A stretch of 64,000 nt of DNA, taken from the NCBI GenBank assembly GCA_037074615.1, contig CM073558.1:13826001-13890000 (forward strand), given 5' to 3'. This DNA is from Leucaena leucocephala (lineage: Eukaryota; Streptophyta; Magnoliopsida; Fabales; Fabaceae). Below the pieces are notes generated by a model. The model searched no databases, had not been told where the DNA came from, and worked only from the letters and a program-made list of their open reading frames with translations. This document shows, in pieces, positions 1 through 12,419 of this stretch (within the stretch, counting starts at the first letter, position 1; every line of letters begins with the position of its first letter). Position numbers and translations under genes: made by a program.

Positions 1-1281
1 GAGTTTAGAAATCCATCTTGATGGAGTTTGGAAATGTGTTTCTCATTTATGTGGCCCAGATGACATTGCCAGAGGTATGTGGGATTCAAATCGTTTGGTT
101 TGACCCTTTTGGCGGTTATGTTATAGATATTTCCATGATTGGGTTGTTCCAAATTTAATATGTAATGACCAACATGCAAATCACCATGAGCATAGAAAAT
201 ATCATTACGATAAATAGAACATCTACTATTCCCAGTAATGGAAGTGAAACCTTCCTTATCCAAATAAGAAAGTGAAACAATGTTACTACTTAAAGCAGGA
301 ACATAATAGCAATTGTTCAAAACTAACAAAAGCCCAGTGGGCAGAACTAATTCATAAGTGCCTACAGCTAACGCAGCAACCCTTGCTCTATTTCCAACTC
401 GTAGGTCAACCTCGCCCTTTTTCAGCTTCCTACTGTCCTTTAGTCCCTGCACATTTGTACAAATGTGAGAACCACATGCAGTATCTAATACCCATGAGGT
501 GAAAGTAGAAAGATGAATCTCTATAACATAAATACCTGAAGCGATAGCCCCGCTATCCTTCTTGTTCTTTTTCAGATTTTCGAGGTAGAGTTTGCAATTC
601 CTCTTCCAATGACCGGGTTCATTGCAGAAGAAGCAAACTCCTTCCTTCGGAGGCTTTGCCTTCTTTGGTGTAGGCTTGGTTTCAGGCTTGCCTGACTCTT
701 TGGTCTTACCTGATGAGCCATGACCCTTCCCCTTGCCTTTGCCTTTCGTTTTAGTATCCTTTCCTTTCTGAACCATCAAAACACTACTGGCCTTCTTCTT
801 AAGACTTGGCTCAGCAGTTTTAAGCATCCCATGCAGTTCAGAAATAGATTTCTCCATGTTGTTCATGTTGTAGTTCATGACAAACTGGTCATAACTGACT
901 GATGCACCTTCAGCTATCTTGCAGGAATATAAGGCCTTAGTGGTCTCATACCTCTCTTGCCTTGCCTGTTGTTGGAATATTTCCTTGAGATGCACAATCA
1001 TCTCATAAGCTTCTATGTGTTCCAGATCTCTTTGGAGCTCCGGAACCATGGTGGCTAGCATCAAGCATCCCACATCGACAGAGTCTTCCTTATGCTTCAT
1101 GTAAGCATTTCTCTGAGCTCTAGGAGCATTGGCGGCTGGCTCTTCAGGAATGGGTTGATCTAGGACATGCGCCTTTCTTTCTTGCTTGAGAACAATTCTC
1201 AAGTTCGTAAACCAGTCAAGAAAGTTTGTCCTTCTCAAGGACAGATCGCAGTGATAATGTAGCAGTATTACTAATCGTCAT
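1..1281 (-). pseudogene. Copia-1 gag-protease-integrase reading frame, partial, frameshifted near its start
   Basis: This encodes the capsid protein and the start of the polyprotein. Gag comes first, then a lysine/glycine-rich linker, a CCHC zinc knuckle (CFFCNEPGHWKRNC, about 588-629), then the protease region with DTACGSH (in place of the usual D-S/T-G) and the pre-integrase GHINEKHISKLH. I translated it codon by codon and found no stop from about 1200 to the window edge. The expected ATG is at 1279-1281, but a 14-bp deletion between two GACAAACTT repeats (about 1229) shifts the frame, so that ATG meets TGA within about 22 codons. A 108-bp in-frame deletion relative to Copia-2 removes 36 gag codons at about 895. 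Apart from these two deletions it is well preserved. Without the missing pol half, activity cannot be judged. Confidence 0.88.
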
Positions 1282-2169
1282 AATTCTACAATTAAAATAT
1301 GCAATGTAATTAGTAATCTCCCACTAAATAAACAACCCTCAATGCAATAGTTAGTGGGCTAAGATCCATATTTGGCTCAAACTTAAGTCCGCTTTGGCAG
1401 GACGCTTAAATTAAGTTATTTAGGTAGGTAACACCTTTACCAATTACATCAAATATAACTCTTAGATGTTCATGGGATCCTATCATCATATGATCTGGCA
1501 TATTCTAATCCCATCTAATGCCTTGAGATCTAAAATCGTTTTGTTAATCTCAATTAAGTCAAACAATAATGAACATATGAGAGTAGCACCATTACTCTTT
1601 GCTTATCTCCCCAAGATGACTCAAAAGCACCCACTTTGGCGGAGTCCACAATTGAGCGATCGAGGTTTTGACAAGTGTTCATAAATTGACGGCATTATGA
1701 CTTAAATTTTTATTTAGAGGGCCTAATTTAACTGTTTAGTTTATGAGAATGTATGCTTCTCAGTTTGTATCTCATACAATTAATATGTATGTGCTGATAT
1801 AATCATAAGATGCATAATTTAAACGTGATACAATATGGCTCACCTATCCTAAGTCCCCTCAAGCCAATGAGAGGAGCTCTCTAGTAAGAATAGGGAAATT
1901 ACATATAGAAACCTCTTTTAACATTCGAGGGGAGTGAGATGAGAAGAGAAGGTACATTGAGAGTATATATATAGGAAGGCACGACACGCAGGCCGTATTT
2001 AAAAATTACAACACTTGCAATCTAGAGCCATATTGTTCACCATACCCAAGCATTCAAGAATCAACATTCAGATTTAATTGCAAGGCAATTGATGTTTCAA
2101 ATCTTAAAACATTCACAAAATAGCATATGTTACGGTTATATTGTGCTACGAACAGGTAGCCACGGCGGT

Positions 2170-2189
2170 CTCGCTAGCCGGTTAGCGGG
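2170..2189 (-). other. GC-rich hairpin in Copia-1 leader
   Basis: In an AT-rich leader this short GC-rich block folds as a 7-pair stem (one mismatch on the RNA strand) with a six-base ACCGGC loop. The same structure, perfectly paired, occurs at 40468-40487 in Copia-2, at a similar distance after the primer-binding site. A packaging or dimerisation role is only inferred from position. Confidence 0.5.
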
Positions 2190-2445
2190 CGACGGTCCCG
2201 CCCCAAAAAAATTTTGCTATGTAAGTAATCACGAATCTGTATTCGATTTTCTTAGACCCCATCTACGTTAATCGATCAAATCAAAACGCATCACCACTAA
2301 TTTTAATTCCCTTTTAGATTCCTTTTATGTCATACATAACACGGATCCCTTATATGTCATACATAGAACGCATATCATATGATCGGCTACGACTAACACA
2401 TCATATGAATCAACCATCAAGCCTAACTTAAACACAAAACGGCAT

Positions 2446-2458
2446 GGCTCTGATACCA
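2446..2458 (-). promoter_or_regulatory. Copia-1 primer-binding site (initiator tRNA-Met)
   Basis: On the minus strand TGGTATCAGAGCC begins one base after the LTR end. This matches the complement of the plant initiator tRNA-Met 3' end, the standard first-strand primer for copia elements. Confidence 0.9.
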
Positions 2459-2459
2459 C

Positions 2460-4183
2460 TGTCAGGAATTAGAAGACACACAGCGGAAATTAATTTAAAA
2501 TTTTTTTCCATTCCTCTACTGGTATCCACACGAACAGCGTTCTAACCACGAACGACGTGCTAGCGTCTTTTGTCCCTCCAGGGCTTTCTCAAGAGTTCGT
2601 CCTCTCCATCTCTATTTTGGCAGTTTCTTATCTGCAAACCTTTTGCAGAGTCCCCTTCGGCCTTTCTGTGTTCTATATGTTTCTCTGTGTAAAACGCAGC
2701 TCCTAGAATCAGATATATAGGATGTTATGCGTTTTTCCTCTCTCAACTGAATTGGATTTTTTTTGGAGTTAATCTTATATTAATTCCAAAATTAATACAA
2801 TATCATATATTGTATAATTTTATAAGAAACTAATTAAATAAATAATATCAAATCTGTCCCACAGATTTAATTACCCATTTATTTAATTTTAAATAAAGAT
2901 GAGACTAAACTATATTTGATTTATTCTCATAAATCAAATTTGAGATATCCTATCAATTTGAATTTCAAATTCAAACGTGATAGGGATTTAATTTATCCTT
3001 ATAAATTAAATCTTATAAATATCTCTTATATGAGATATCCTATCAATTTGAATTTTGAATTTCAAACGTGATAGGGATTTAATTTATCCTTATAAATTAA
3101 ATCTTATAAATATCTCTTATATGAGATATCCTATCAATTTGAATTTTGAATTTCAAACGTGATAGAGATTTAATTTATCCTTATAAATTAAATCTCATAT
3201 ATACATATAATGTATATATACGAATTTATATATATATATATATATATACGAACATAAATATAAATAAATATATATACATCTATCCTGGATCATTCATTGA
3301 ATCTGGACATGTTTTAGATTCAATGAATCTGGACATCATAGCTCGTGTTGGGCTATTTTGTGTGCGACCCTGTAGGCCCATATGAAGTTGGCAGTGGGCC
3401 ATTTACTATACTAGCCCACAAGTCGCAAGCGGTCTCTAGCAAGACATAACGACTACCCAAATCATATGAGGATCGATAAACGATGTAACCTTTTATACAA
3501 CCATATCATGTCCCTTCTGTCACGCGGTATTTTGGTCATGGATGAGGCATGGATAATGTCATCCTCCTATTCCTGACCGTTACTTTCTCGATCCCTGAGT
3601 AGTCTGACTATAGAAATGGAACTACCTTTCCATTACAGTATGGTCATACATTTCTCAGACTCACTCATCGAGGGGCCCAGTAATATCTCTCTACGAATGT
3701 GAGGGACAAATTCCATCTTGACCATTCACATTCCTCCGCATGAAAAACCACTAAGGCCAAACATAGTCTTTATGATCACTCGATCAAAAGTGACTTTTGA
3801 CTAGGCCAAAGCTGAGCGTTTTGTCATGTAGGAATCCATGATGATCTCAGGTCAAAGGGCGTATTGACATGGTTTGTATATGAGAGAAGCTTATAACGTT
3901 ACCCATGCAGTTCTCTCATAGCGGGTCGGTCCAGCACCTTGTACTCTTACATGTGCTTATGACTTTGATTTATATCTCTATACATCTTCAAAGTTATACT
4001 GGTCTTATTTCATCTGTGCTCCCGCATAGATGATCGACCAGGGACATTTAGGATAATATCATGAATTATCCAAGGATGGTCATCATAGTAAACATGCAAA
4101 TAATATGATAACTCAATTAATAAATTCATAAATCAATAATACTCATAAGACAATGATTGGCCCCTAGGGCACGATTTCCAACA
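2460..4183 (-). repeat. Copia-1 5' LTR (1724 bp)
   Basis: On the minus strand it starts TGTTGGAAATCGTGCCC and ends CAATTCCTGACA, giving TG...CA termini. It is colinear with the Copia-2 3' LTR at 45374-47153. It contains a three-copy 90-bp minisatellite (2941-3212), a TA dinucleotide run near 3225-3250, and a TATA-like CCTATATATC (about 2712-2721) just upstream of the conserved block that probably holds the transcription start. The outer flank begins ACAAA. The other target-site copy is outside the window. Confidence 0.92.
2941..3212 (-). repeat. 90-bp tandem repeat in Copia-1 LTR, three copies
   Basis: TGAGATATCCTATCAATTTG recurs at 2941, 3031 and 3122, so the periods are 90 and 91 bp. Copies differ by a few bases. 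The Copia-2 3' LTR has only two copies (about 46340-46530), so copy number varies within the family. Each unit contains partly self-complementary AT-rich segments. Confidence 0.9.
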
Positions 4184-5650
4184 ACAAAGTGGAGAAACAA
4201 GTATGGGAAACATTAGAATCAAAATGAGAATTTTTGAAAGAAAATAGGGTGTTATGCAATTCTACAGAGAATAGTGCATGTGAGCTAGAATTTCATAATT
4301 CTAAACTCATAAATGGATTCAAAAGATTAAATTGTGTAAGGTAAAGTCAATACATCAATTGGTTCAAGGGCCAAGTTAATTAGTAAAGACTAGAGGAAGT
4401 TATATTAGTAAAGAGTTTATCAAAATTAGTCTTAAACATTGTTGGAGTTCATAGTCCTAATGAATTATGTGGTGAATATGAATGTGTTTAGGACCTTGAA
4501 ACATCTAAGAAGATGTTGGGAAGTGATTGACTGAAAGGCTTCATGGTTGAAAAGCTAGGGATCAAGTGCAAAAGATCAAGAGAAAAGCTTAAATGCAAGT
4601 TAGTGAACTTACCTCTTTATATGCTTGATGTGATATGTTTATGTGTTGACATGTATATGATTATTGAATGATGTTGTGACATGATAAATGATGTTGAATA
4701 TGTTATGAATAACATGTTTCCCATGGCCATGCACTTTTATGCAAAAGTAGATAGCATGATGGCATGTCACTAATTAAAGAAAGTTTAATGAAATTAAATA
4801 TCATGCATTAGCATCCATCTTGCATATTTAAGTAGTAATATTTGCTACTGAGATTTCTTAGAATCTCACCCTCCCATAACCAACAATAATAGGTAATTCA
4901 TGATGGAGGAATCATGTGTGGTACCTGAGCTAAGGAATGGAAGAGGAAGAGTAGACAAGTGATAACATACATGTATGTTAGCCTTTTTATGTAATGTTAT
5001 GTAATATCCATTATGTAAAGAAAGTGTATGAAAGAATTATGGCATAACCCCATGATGTATATGAATGCATGAAAGGCAAAAGAGATAGTTTATGCATACT
5101 GAAACAATTATTGAAAGTGAAATAAAGGAAACTGAAATGGTAAAAATATAGGTCCTGAAGCAGTTTTGTTGTGGCTTCAGTTTGACTTAACATATGAAGG
5201 AATTAATCCACAAAATTTTATGAGCACATAGTACACATCTAGATCTTTAAATACATATGTAATATGCCTCATTTGAATGTATATATCAAGAGAAATGAAT
5301 TTCTAAAATTAAGAGACAGAATTTGGAAATTCTAGAATTTGTCATATGAACAGTAAAAAGTATCAATTTAACTGTATCAATTGGCAAGGTAAATGTCTAG
5401 ATTTATACTTTTTCCTTAACGAGCTATGAAAGAGCTTCAATTAGAAATTTGGATCACCTCAATACGATTTTTTTACATTTAATTATGAATTGTTAAAGTT
5501 GGACTGTAAATCTGGAAATCGCCAAGTGAACAGTACCCGATAAGTAAGTTTTAAAATTTTAATTTTTGGGCTAATGTAATACTTCCGCTAATCAAATATG
5601 CTTCAGAATATGTACTTTGAGATGGTAAAAGTAGGATGTTTTAGAATGTT
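4184..5650 (-). repeat. TGTAACATCC-family LTR, copy 3, truncated by Copia-1
   Basis: Read on the minus strand it begins near 5650 with a degenerate TGTAACATCC (TTCTAAAACATCC). It then follows the same block order as the copies at 6922-8166, 14969-17445 and 49935-52530: a segment resembling TTACTGTTCACTTGG, an AAAATCATAACTAATTCTAG-like segment, and the hairpin block at 4850-4867. It stops where the Copia-1 LTR starts at 4183. The short frames here are not coding. The family is probably Ty3/gypsy judging by TG...CA ends and LTR length, but no internal coding region was seen. Confidence 0.7.
4850..4867 (-). other. Conserved LTR hairpin, copy 3
   Basis: GAGATT pairs with AATCTC across a TCTTAG loop, inside a block resembling CTACTGAGATTT...AATCTCACCC. 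The same stem is present in three other copies of this LTR family (7565-7583, 16798-16815, 50575-50594) with unrelated loops. Confidence 0.6.
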
Positions 5651-6921
5651 ATTATATATTCTCTCATAGGTTGTTGAACTTCTTAGCTCCAGCATTCAAT
5701 TCATCTCACATGTATAGCTTCAGCTTGTACGTTAACCGTTAGACATATATATGAAGCTTTAAGGGAGGTGGAGCAAAACAGTTGTCGGTTAACAGTAGTA
5801 GTAGCATTAAATGCATTTTCTGACAGTTTGCTTTTAGCCGCAACTTCTCTATTTGAAGTGTTTGTAACGTAAACATACTAGGCAGACTTTGTGAGTATAA
5901 TAGATAATGATAAGAAACATATAGGAATGATTACACTAAGTTTAATATGATATATCAAAATCTAGTTTTGAAAATCTTTTGAAAATATGTCAGCATTTAT
6001 CGAAGAGTTTATTGATAAGATGGTTTATAGAAGAGGATTTCGATAAAAATGGAATGAAATCCTTCAATGAACAATTATACATATTATCGATAAATGGTCT
6101 ATTCGAATAGCTTATCGATAAATATCATAATTGAATTAGACTTAATTTAAATTTATTGTATCTAATTTATCAAAGTGTTATTCGATGAATAACATTATTG
6201 AATAACTTATTGGTAAATCATTCAAAAATTTCAAATACTTTAAGTTTGAAATCAACATGTTTGTGAGTAAAATTTTCTCATACTTATCGAAGTATTATTC
6301 GATAAATGCCCTTATTGAATAGTATTTTGACAAATTGAGTATTTAAAAACTTTACAGACTTTATATATCAAATAATTTATCGATAATATGATAAATTCTT
6401 CAAACAGAGTTCAAACTTCATTTTCTCAATTTATCGAATTCTTTATCGATAAGTCTATTTATTGATTAAGACTTTGATAAGATTTCTTCAAGAATCATTT
6501 TCATAAAGTTTTTTGTTTTGAGTATTTATCGAGCAATAACCTTATCGATAAATACTTAGATAAATTCTTTCATAAAATACACTAAGTCATTTTCAAGTTT
6601 ATCGAATGCTTTATCGATAAATAGCCTTATCAATTAAATCTTCAAAGAAAAATGGCTTTAAAACAAAAACTTGGACTTTTCTTCTCTAGTTTTGTTGCTC
6701 ATTTATCGAAGGTTTTATCGATAAGAAATCTTATCAAATAGGACTCCATTAAATTACTACAAAAAAATATATTCTCTTCAAACTTTCTTTCTCACCTATC
6801 GATGAGCTTATCGAACAAACACCTTATCGATAAGCTTATCGTTAATTGCTCTTATCAGAACAATTCAAGTTTTGAAATCATTTTTCAATTGTCATCATCA
6901 AAATATTAGAGTCTAACACTA
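5651..6921. repeat. TTATCGATAA palindrome array and adjacent sequence
   Basis: At least eight perfect TTATCGATAA palindromes occur at 6084, 6112, 6377, 6443, 6542, 6611, 6715 and 6824, with many half sites (TTATCGA, TCGATAA, TTATCAA) between 5990 and 6860. From about 6285 on they fall into degenerate units of roughly 70-120 bp, each with a TTATCGA half site, a full palindrome, then often CTTATCAA. It lies between two LTR copies and may be the variable interior of the copy ending at 8166. 5651-5960 shows nothing recognisable, and no coding frame is present. Confidence 0.75.
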
Positions 6922-8166
6922 TTGAGTCTAGAAGGTAAAATTGTGTAGGATTGGATCAAATGACAAGAGTTGGAAGCATTAAAATCAAAAGTAGAATTTT
7001 TGGACAAAGTCCTTAAGCTTTTCAATTTTTGTCCAAATTTAAAGGAGGATTTGGAAATTTCCAATTTTGATTACATATTTGGTTTCCTTGGGCAAAATTA
7101 TGTAGAAAATAGTCAAGGAACAAATTAATTCAAAGGGTAATATAATTAACCAAAGTTAGAGAAAGTTAAGGGCTTGTCAGTTTAGGAATTAAACCAAGTT
7201 TTAAATTTGATTTTATTAGACTGTAATGTGTGTATTACTATACTATGTTTAGACTTTGATATTTGTAGAAGAGAGAACTAAAAGGTAAGAAGGAAAAGAG
7301 TAAAGAAAAGGTATCCGACAAGTAATGAACTTACCTAACTGTATGCTTGATTGTTAGGGTGTTCAATGTGTTATTTTCTTAGTTTGATTATATGAAGAAT
7401 GTATAATTGATTGAAGTTATGTTTCTTTTTATGCTATGGCCATATTTTGTAAGTAAGAAACATTGAAGCATGGAAATATATTAGTATTTTAGCATGATCC
7501 TTCTAAGTACACACATTAACCCTAAGAATTATCTTGTATAAATTGTGTGGTATTGTTTACTATTGAGATTTTTCTAAAATCTCTCCCTTTCCCATGTCAC
7601 ATCAATCATAGAAGGACCTTCCTATTGAAGAGACAAAGCCAATTAAAGATGATTTGATGTTTGGATGACTTGTTATTATGTGACTTTTGTTGAGACTCGT
7701 AATATGTAATTATTTTGGAATGCTACAATATATTATTTCTGAAATTTGTATGTTAATAGTAGACATCTTAAGCTTCAAATTGATATAGAGGATGCCTTAT
7801 TTTGACGTTTATGCAAAGAAATAATTTTTAAAGTCAATGGATTAAATCTAGAAACAAGGAAATTGACCAAATAAATAGTGATTTTTAATGTTCAAACTGT
7901 ATTAATTGGATTAGAATTTGGTCAGACAAATATTTTCACCTTACAGATACATGAGTTAGCTTCACATAGCAACTTGAATCACTTCAATTGACTTTTTCTA
8001 GAATCAGTTATAATTTTTTGAAGTTGGGTCGCGTGTCTGAAATTTACATAGTAAACAGTAGCCATAGAGTAAAATTTTAGATTGTGCAATTTAACTCCAA
8101 AGATCTTCTAAATGGTTCCAAATACTACCGTTTAGTCCCTGAGTAGTGTGAGAGTGAGGTGTTACA
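6922..8166 (-). repeat. TGTAACATCC-family LTR, copy 2 (5' portion)
   Basis: On the minus strand it starts TGTAACACCTCACT at 8166. It aligns with the solo LTR 14969-17445 from 16245 to 17445, including GGAACAAATTAATTCAAAGG (about 7117) and the hairpin block at 7565-7583. Similarity stops near 6922, where the TTATCGATAA array begins. Its far end was not found. Confidence 0.78.
7565..7583 (-). other. Conserved LTR hairpin, copy 2
   Basis: GAGATTTT pairs with AAAATCTC over eight base pairs with a three-base loop. It is the equivalent of the hairpins at 4850-4867, 16798-16815 and 50575-50594. Confidence 0.65.
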
Positions 8167-8252
8167 AAACACAATATTCATTCATACAAATTGAACAAAA
8201 TTGATGAGATGGGGCATGATGTAGAGATGAGATGTTGGGAGCACTAACATGG

Positions 8253-11078
8253 TGTAATATCCTAAACTTTTTTATTCCTTATATTTGTAAAATACTAAGA
8301 GTCAATTTATTAAATAATTTGAGGTTTAAATTATATCAAATGCATTATTTTATATAGGAAACAAAAATCTAAGAAAATATATGAATGTGACTGAAAATTT
8401 ACAATGATATATATTGGTTAATGTTGAGTTGAATCTAATGAAATTATTTTATAATAAATAGAAATTACCATATGGTTATTGAGCAAAAAAATTCAATAAG
8501 ATTTGTTGAGATTAAATAAAAATATTTAAAATATTTTTTCACCTAAAAGACTATAATTATTTATAATTATAAAGAGAGAGGGGAAGAAAAAGAAAAATTG
8601 AGGAGAAGAAAAAAAGAAAATAAAAGAAAATAAAAAGAATATATATTATAATGATGTGGGATTCACAACATTATAATAATACCCTACACTCCTCCCTCTC
8701 CCTTTAGCCTCTATTTCTTTCTCCTTCCTTCGTATTTTCTCTTCTTGTGTCACCAGTAGCTTCACTTTCTTCCTCCATTAAGATTTCATATATTTTTTGA
8801 GCTTCCTTCTTACTCATAAAATCTCTCAACTATAATACTTAATTTCAAAATATTTTTTTACTCAATGAGAGCTCTTTAAAAATATAAATTTTGTTAGGAG
8901 CAAAGTAAATTTAATGATTAGGGCTTGGAACAAGTTTGAGGTAAGTGAATATTTGCATTAAGTAGAATTTTTCTATTACATTATTTAAGAGGTTTAAAGT
9001 TAGAGTTTAAATTTTAGAAAATAGATATGATTGAATATGATAAATTTACAAATTAAATTTGATTTTAATAACTGGGTTATGGTTATTGGAGGTAGAATTA
9101 ATATTTAATCAGTTAAAATTGTTGATAGAGCTTGTAGATTAAAAGTGGATATTTTTGTTAGAACCCTACCTTGGAGAAATTAGGAATTTTAATCAAATCA
9201 AATAATTGTGGGATAATTGTTAGTTCAAATGAACTATTAAAATTTAGAAATCATATGATTTAATATTGAAATGAAGTATTGGACATCATATGTGAGATTT
9301 GAATATTAGAGATATAATTGGTGACTTTAAGTCTATATAATTAAATTGATTAATTATTTATCAATTTGATTGATGATGAAATTTAAAATTTAGTATATTG
9401 AGGGTTAATTATAAGTTAAAGAATTTGAGAATTTTGTATAATTGAAGGATTTAATTGTTGATTTAAGTAAACTAAAGTTAGGGTTTTATTAGAAAATTAT
9501 GAATTATTATGTTGGGCATGTCATACTTTAATTCAATGATTTATTTTAACTTATTTGAGTGGTTTTGATTATTAAATTAATTGATTTTGAGGTTGATTAT
9601 GAAATGTGAGCATTGGAGATTTTGGTTGAAGCTTTAAGGGTTATAAATTTGGGATTTTTGATTGTGAGTGGTTTGATGTTAAATAAAAATTTATATGAGT
9701 ATAATAAAGTTAAGAAAAATAGAGAATTGTCATTGGAGTGATGATTTGAGAAATATATGAATTGTTATTATTTTTCTTTAGGATTAAAGTGAGCAAATTT
9801 TGATAATTTTATCAAGATTGGGTAGAAAATTTAATGTTATCAAGTTATTGGATGATAAAGATGTGATTCAGATAGAGAAATTAAATTATGGTATTGAATT
9901 AAGAATTTCTAAATAAAATAAAGTTAGAAGAGAAAGTGAGTATTTATTTAAAAGTATATGTTGTGTCAAATTAACAACTTATTTACCCATATTTATACAA
10001 ATTATATAGATTGAATAGTGAATTGTGAACTAAGCACTAGCTCCTTATTCATGGTACTTCTATTAGCTTTAGTAAGAGGTAAACATATTCCACTTTTTAT
10101 ACATGCTAATGTCTTACTTGTGAGTAGTTTTGGTCCGTTGAACTATTATAATGCTATTGGAATTATGTTAATATATATAAAAATAAAATTGTCTTGTGGA
10201 ACTTGCGTTTTAAAAATGTCATTTTTAGAACTTATAATATCATTTGAAATTGTGAGAATTATGATTTGGAAATGATTATGGAACTTGACATATTGGCACT
10301 ACTTGATGAGTGTTGAGCATGATGCATATAATGGGAATTGGTGAGTGGATTGTGTTGGTTACCATCACGGAATGAGGCCTCTATTAATGAATGATAGTTA
10401 GCTTTGTCGCCTCCTGTGTGAGGCAAGCCCTAGTGGGTTTTTTGTCCTCCTATTTGGGGATAGGATTTGCATGGCTCCTTTCATCCTCCTGAGTATGAAT
10501 AAGCCTTTATGTCTCTTGGATTGTGATGATAGAATTGCATTTGAATCATGGCATTATAAATTACTTATTCATTGTTAATTATGATATTATTATATATTTA
10601 TCCTACTTGACACCTCACAAGTACATATTGGTATAGATGATGAGTATGATTGCTGGTTATTGAGATATTTGTCTCATCTGTGGTTATTAATATTTTTCAG
10701 GTAATAGCCTTGTGCTAGGACCTCAGAAAGGCTTTAGAGGCTTGATTAGTGATATATCAATTGTTTAGCCCCTATTTTTTATTTATATGTAGAATAGTTG
10801 TATATTATCATAGTATAGCTCATTTTGCATACTCTAATATGATGTGATACTTTATTTAGATTTAATGTTGGGAATGCTTACTAGTAGTGGATTTGATGCC
10901 TAGGTTATTCCTTGTGATTTATAGATTACGGATCAACTTTTAAAATGTGTGATATTGAAAATTTATTTATGAATGAGTATTATATAGGATATTGGTTGTG
11001 AAGTAGGCTTATGTGATGTTATTGATGGGTTTGATGCCCAGAAGTCCATTTGAGATTATTGTTAGGATAATTGTGATA
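8253..11078 (+). repeat. Long gypsy-type LTR (about 2.8 kb) with decayed primer site
   Basis: It begins TGTAATATCCTAAAC and ends near GTTAGGATAATTGTGATA, which are imperfect inverted ends. The end is followed by TGGTGTTAATCGGG (from 11080), a plausible decayed form of the tRNA-Met primer site. There is no long coding frame. Length, AT content and ends fit a Tekay/Del-like Ty3/gypsy LTR, but this rests on general resemblance only. No target-site duplication was found, so it may be part of a truncated element rather than a solo LTR. Confidence 0.5.
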
Positions 11079-12419
11079 GTGGTGTTAATCGGGAACTTGA
11101 ACCCTATAACCATGTTAGTGGGGTCGAATCTTTTGTAATATAGTTTTATATGTGAATGCTATGTGAAGTTCTTATATCCATAATAGTATCCTAATGTAAG
11201 TTTTACTCTTTTCTATCATGGATAACCTTTTCAAAATAAGTTGAACTATTTTAACTATGATAATGCTTGAGAGTGGTTAATTTTACACATGGATACATCA
11301 AAAGGAATATAAGCCAATGTTGTTCGCTTTCATATGCTCTAGAATTTGCTTAGTTGCTATCATCATTCATAAATTAATTGTACAATACATATATTGTTGA
11401 AATTAAACTAACTAAAACAAAAATAATGATTGTTGTAAGTTATAAACTTACAAAAATTAATGATTGTCATAATGATTGTTATAAACTTACAATACATATA
11501 TTTTTGTTGTAAGTTATAAACAAAAATAATGATTGTCATAAATTAAGTTATAAACCAATGTAGTGTATTTGCTCAGAAACACATAAACCAATTCGTTCAA
11601 AGTTTAATCTAACAGTATGCAAGTTAAACTTAGAGGTTTCATTTTAGTTTTGAAGTAAAAGCAACTAAGACTTTGAAGGAGATGGAAGCATAATAAGTTA
11701 AACTCAGGGAAGAAAGCTTTAGTTTCCAATCTACACACTCCATAAGAAGAGAAATTTGAGAAAAGTAAAAAAATAGAGCATGGAGATACACCAACAAGAA
11801 TGCTTCAAAAATATCTAAACAACACCTTCATATAAGTACCAATGAGCATAGAATCATTTACCTATCTATAAGTCAACAGCTTTAAACTTTGATGACTTTA
11901 AATCTGTGATGATTTGATCTTCATCAAGTTAAAGGTATATGCCTTCTCATATTTCAAAATTTCAACTCTTCAATGGCATTCTATAATAAGGATGAAAAAG
12001 TAGAGACATAACAACAGAGTAGAGGGCCACAGTGCACACATGATGGGGGATGACAACATACACACGACAGAGGATGGTAGAGCATGGCAGAGTAGTTGCA
12101 AGTCACATATAGAGGAAGATGACAGTGCAAATCGAGTTGGGTGGAGAGTAAGGGCACGACACACGACAGGGAAACGTGTTCCGGTGTATTTTTATTTTTT
12201 ATTTTTGGCAAAATGATATTTTTCAAAATTTTCATATCATATTTTTATTTTTTTAATTACTTATCCATTTGTTCCAGCCCTATTTGGTTTTCATAAAATT
12301 GGTCCAACTCATGGCCCAAACTATCATACCTTAGTTTTAGACCCTTTTATAGTTTATTTATATCCTTTAGAACTATTATGAAAGGCCCAATATTAAATGA
12401 ACCAAATCTAAAATTTAAT
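11079..12419. other. AT-rich sequence, no gene seen
   Basis: Probably the leader of the preceding gypsy element at first, then unassigned. 11400-11560 has local repeats of AATAATGATTGT and AAGTTATAAAC. The 64- and 84-aa minus-strand frames at 11970-12235 have no recognisable motif and overlap each other in different frames, so they are not called. Confidence 0.5.

Larger units (their letters stand above)
1..4183 (-). mobile_element. Copia-1: Ty1/copia LTR retrotransposon, 5' part, cut by window start
   Basis: Read on the minus strand, the order is 5' LTR (4183 to 2460), a primer-binding site for initiator tRNA-Met, a roughly 1.2-kb leader, then gag running into protease and pre-integrase. 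The whole stretch aligns by eye with the plus-strand Copia-2 element at 39705-47153, so both belong to one family. LTR length (about 1.7 kb), the terminal TGTTGGAAAT and the primer-site type suggest the Angela/Tork side of copia; that lineage call is from memory of the family. The rest of pol and the 3' LTR lie left of the window. It is inserted in an LTR of another family (4184-5650). Confidence 0.93.

Noticed and set aside
2089..2271. Plus-strand frame and matching minus frame at 40458-40715
   Set aside because: They are antisense reads of the copia leader, present in both copies only because the element is the same.
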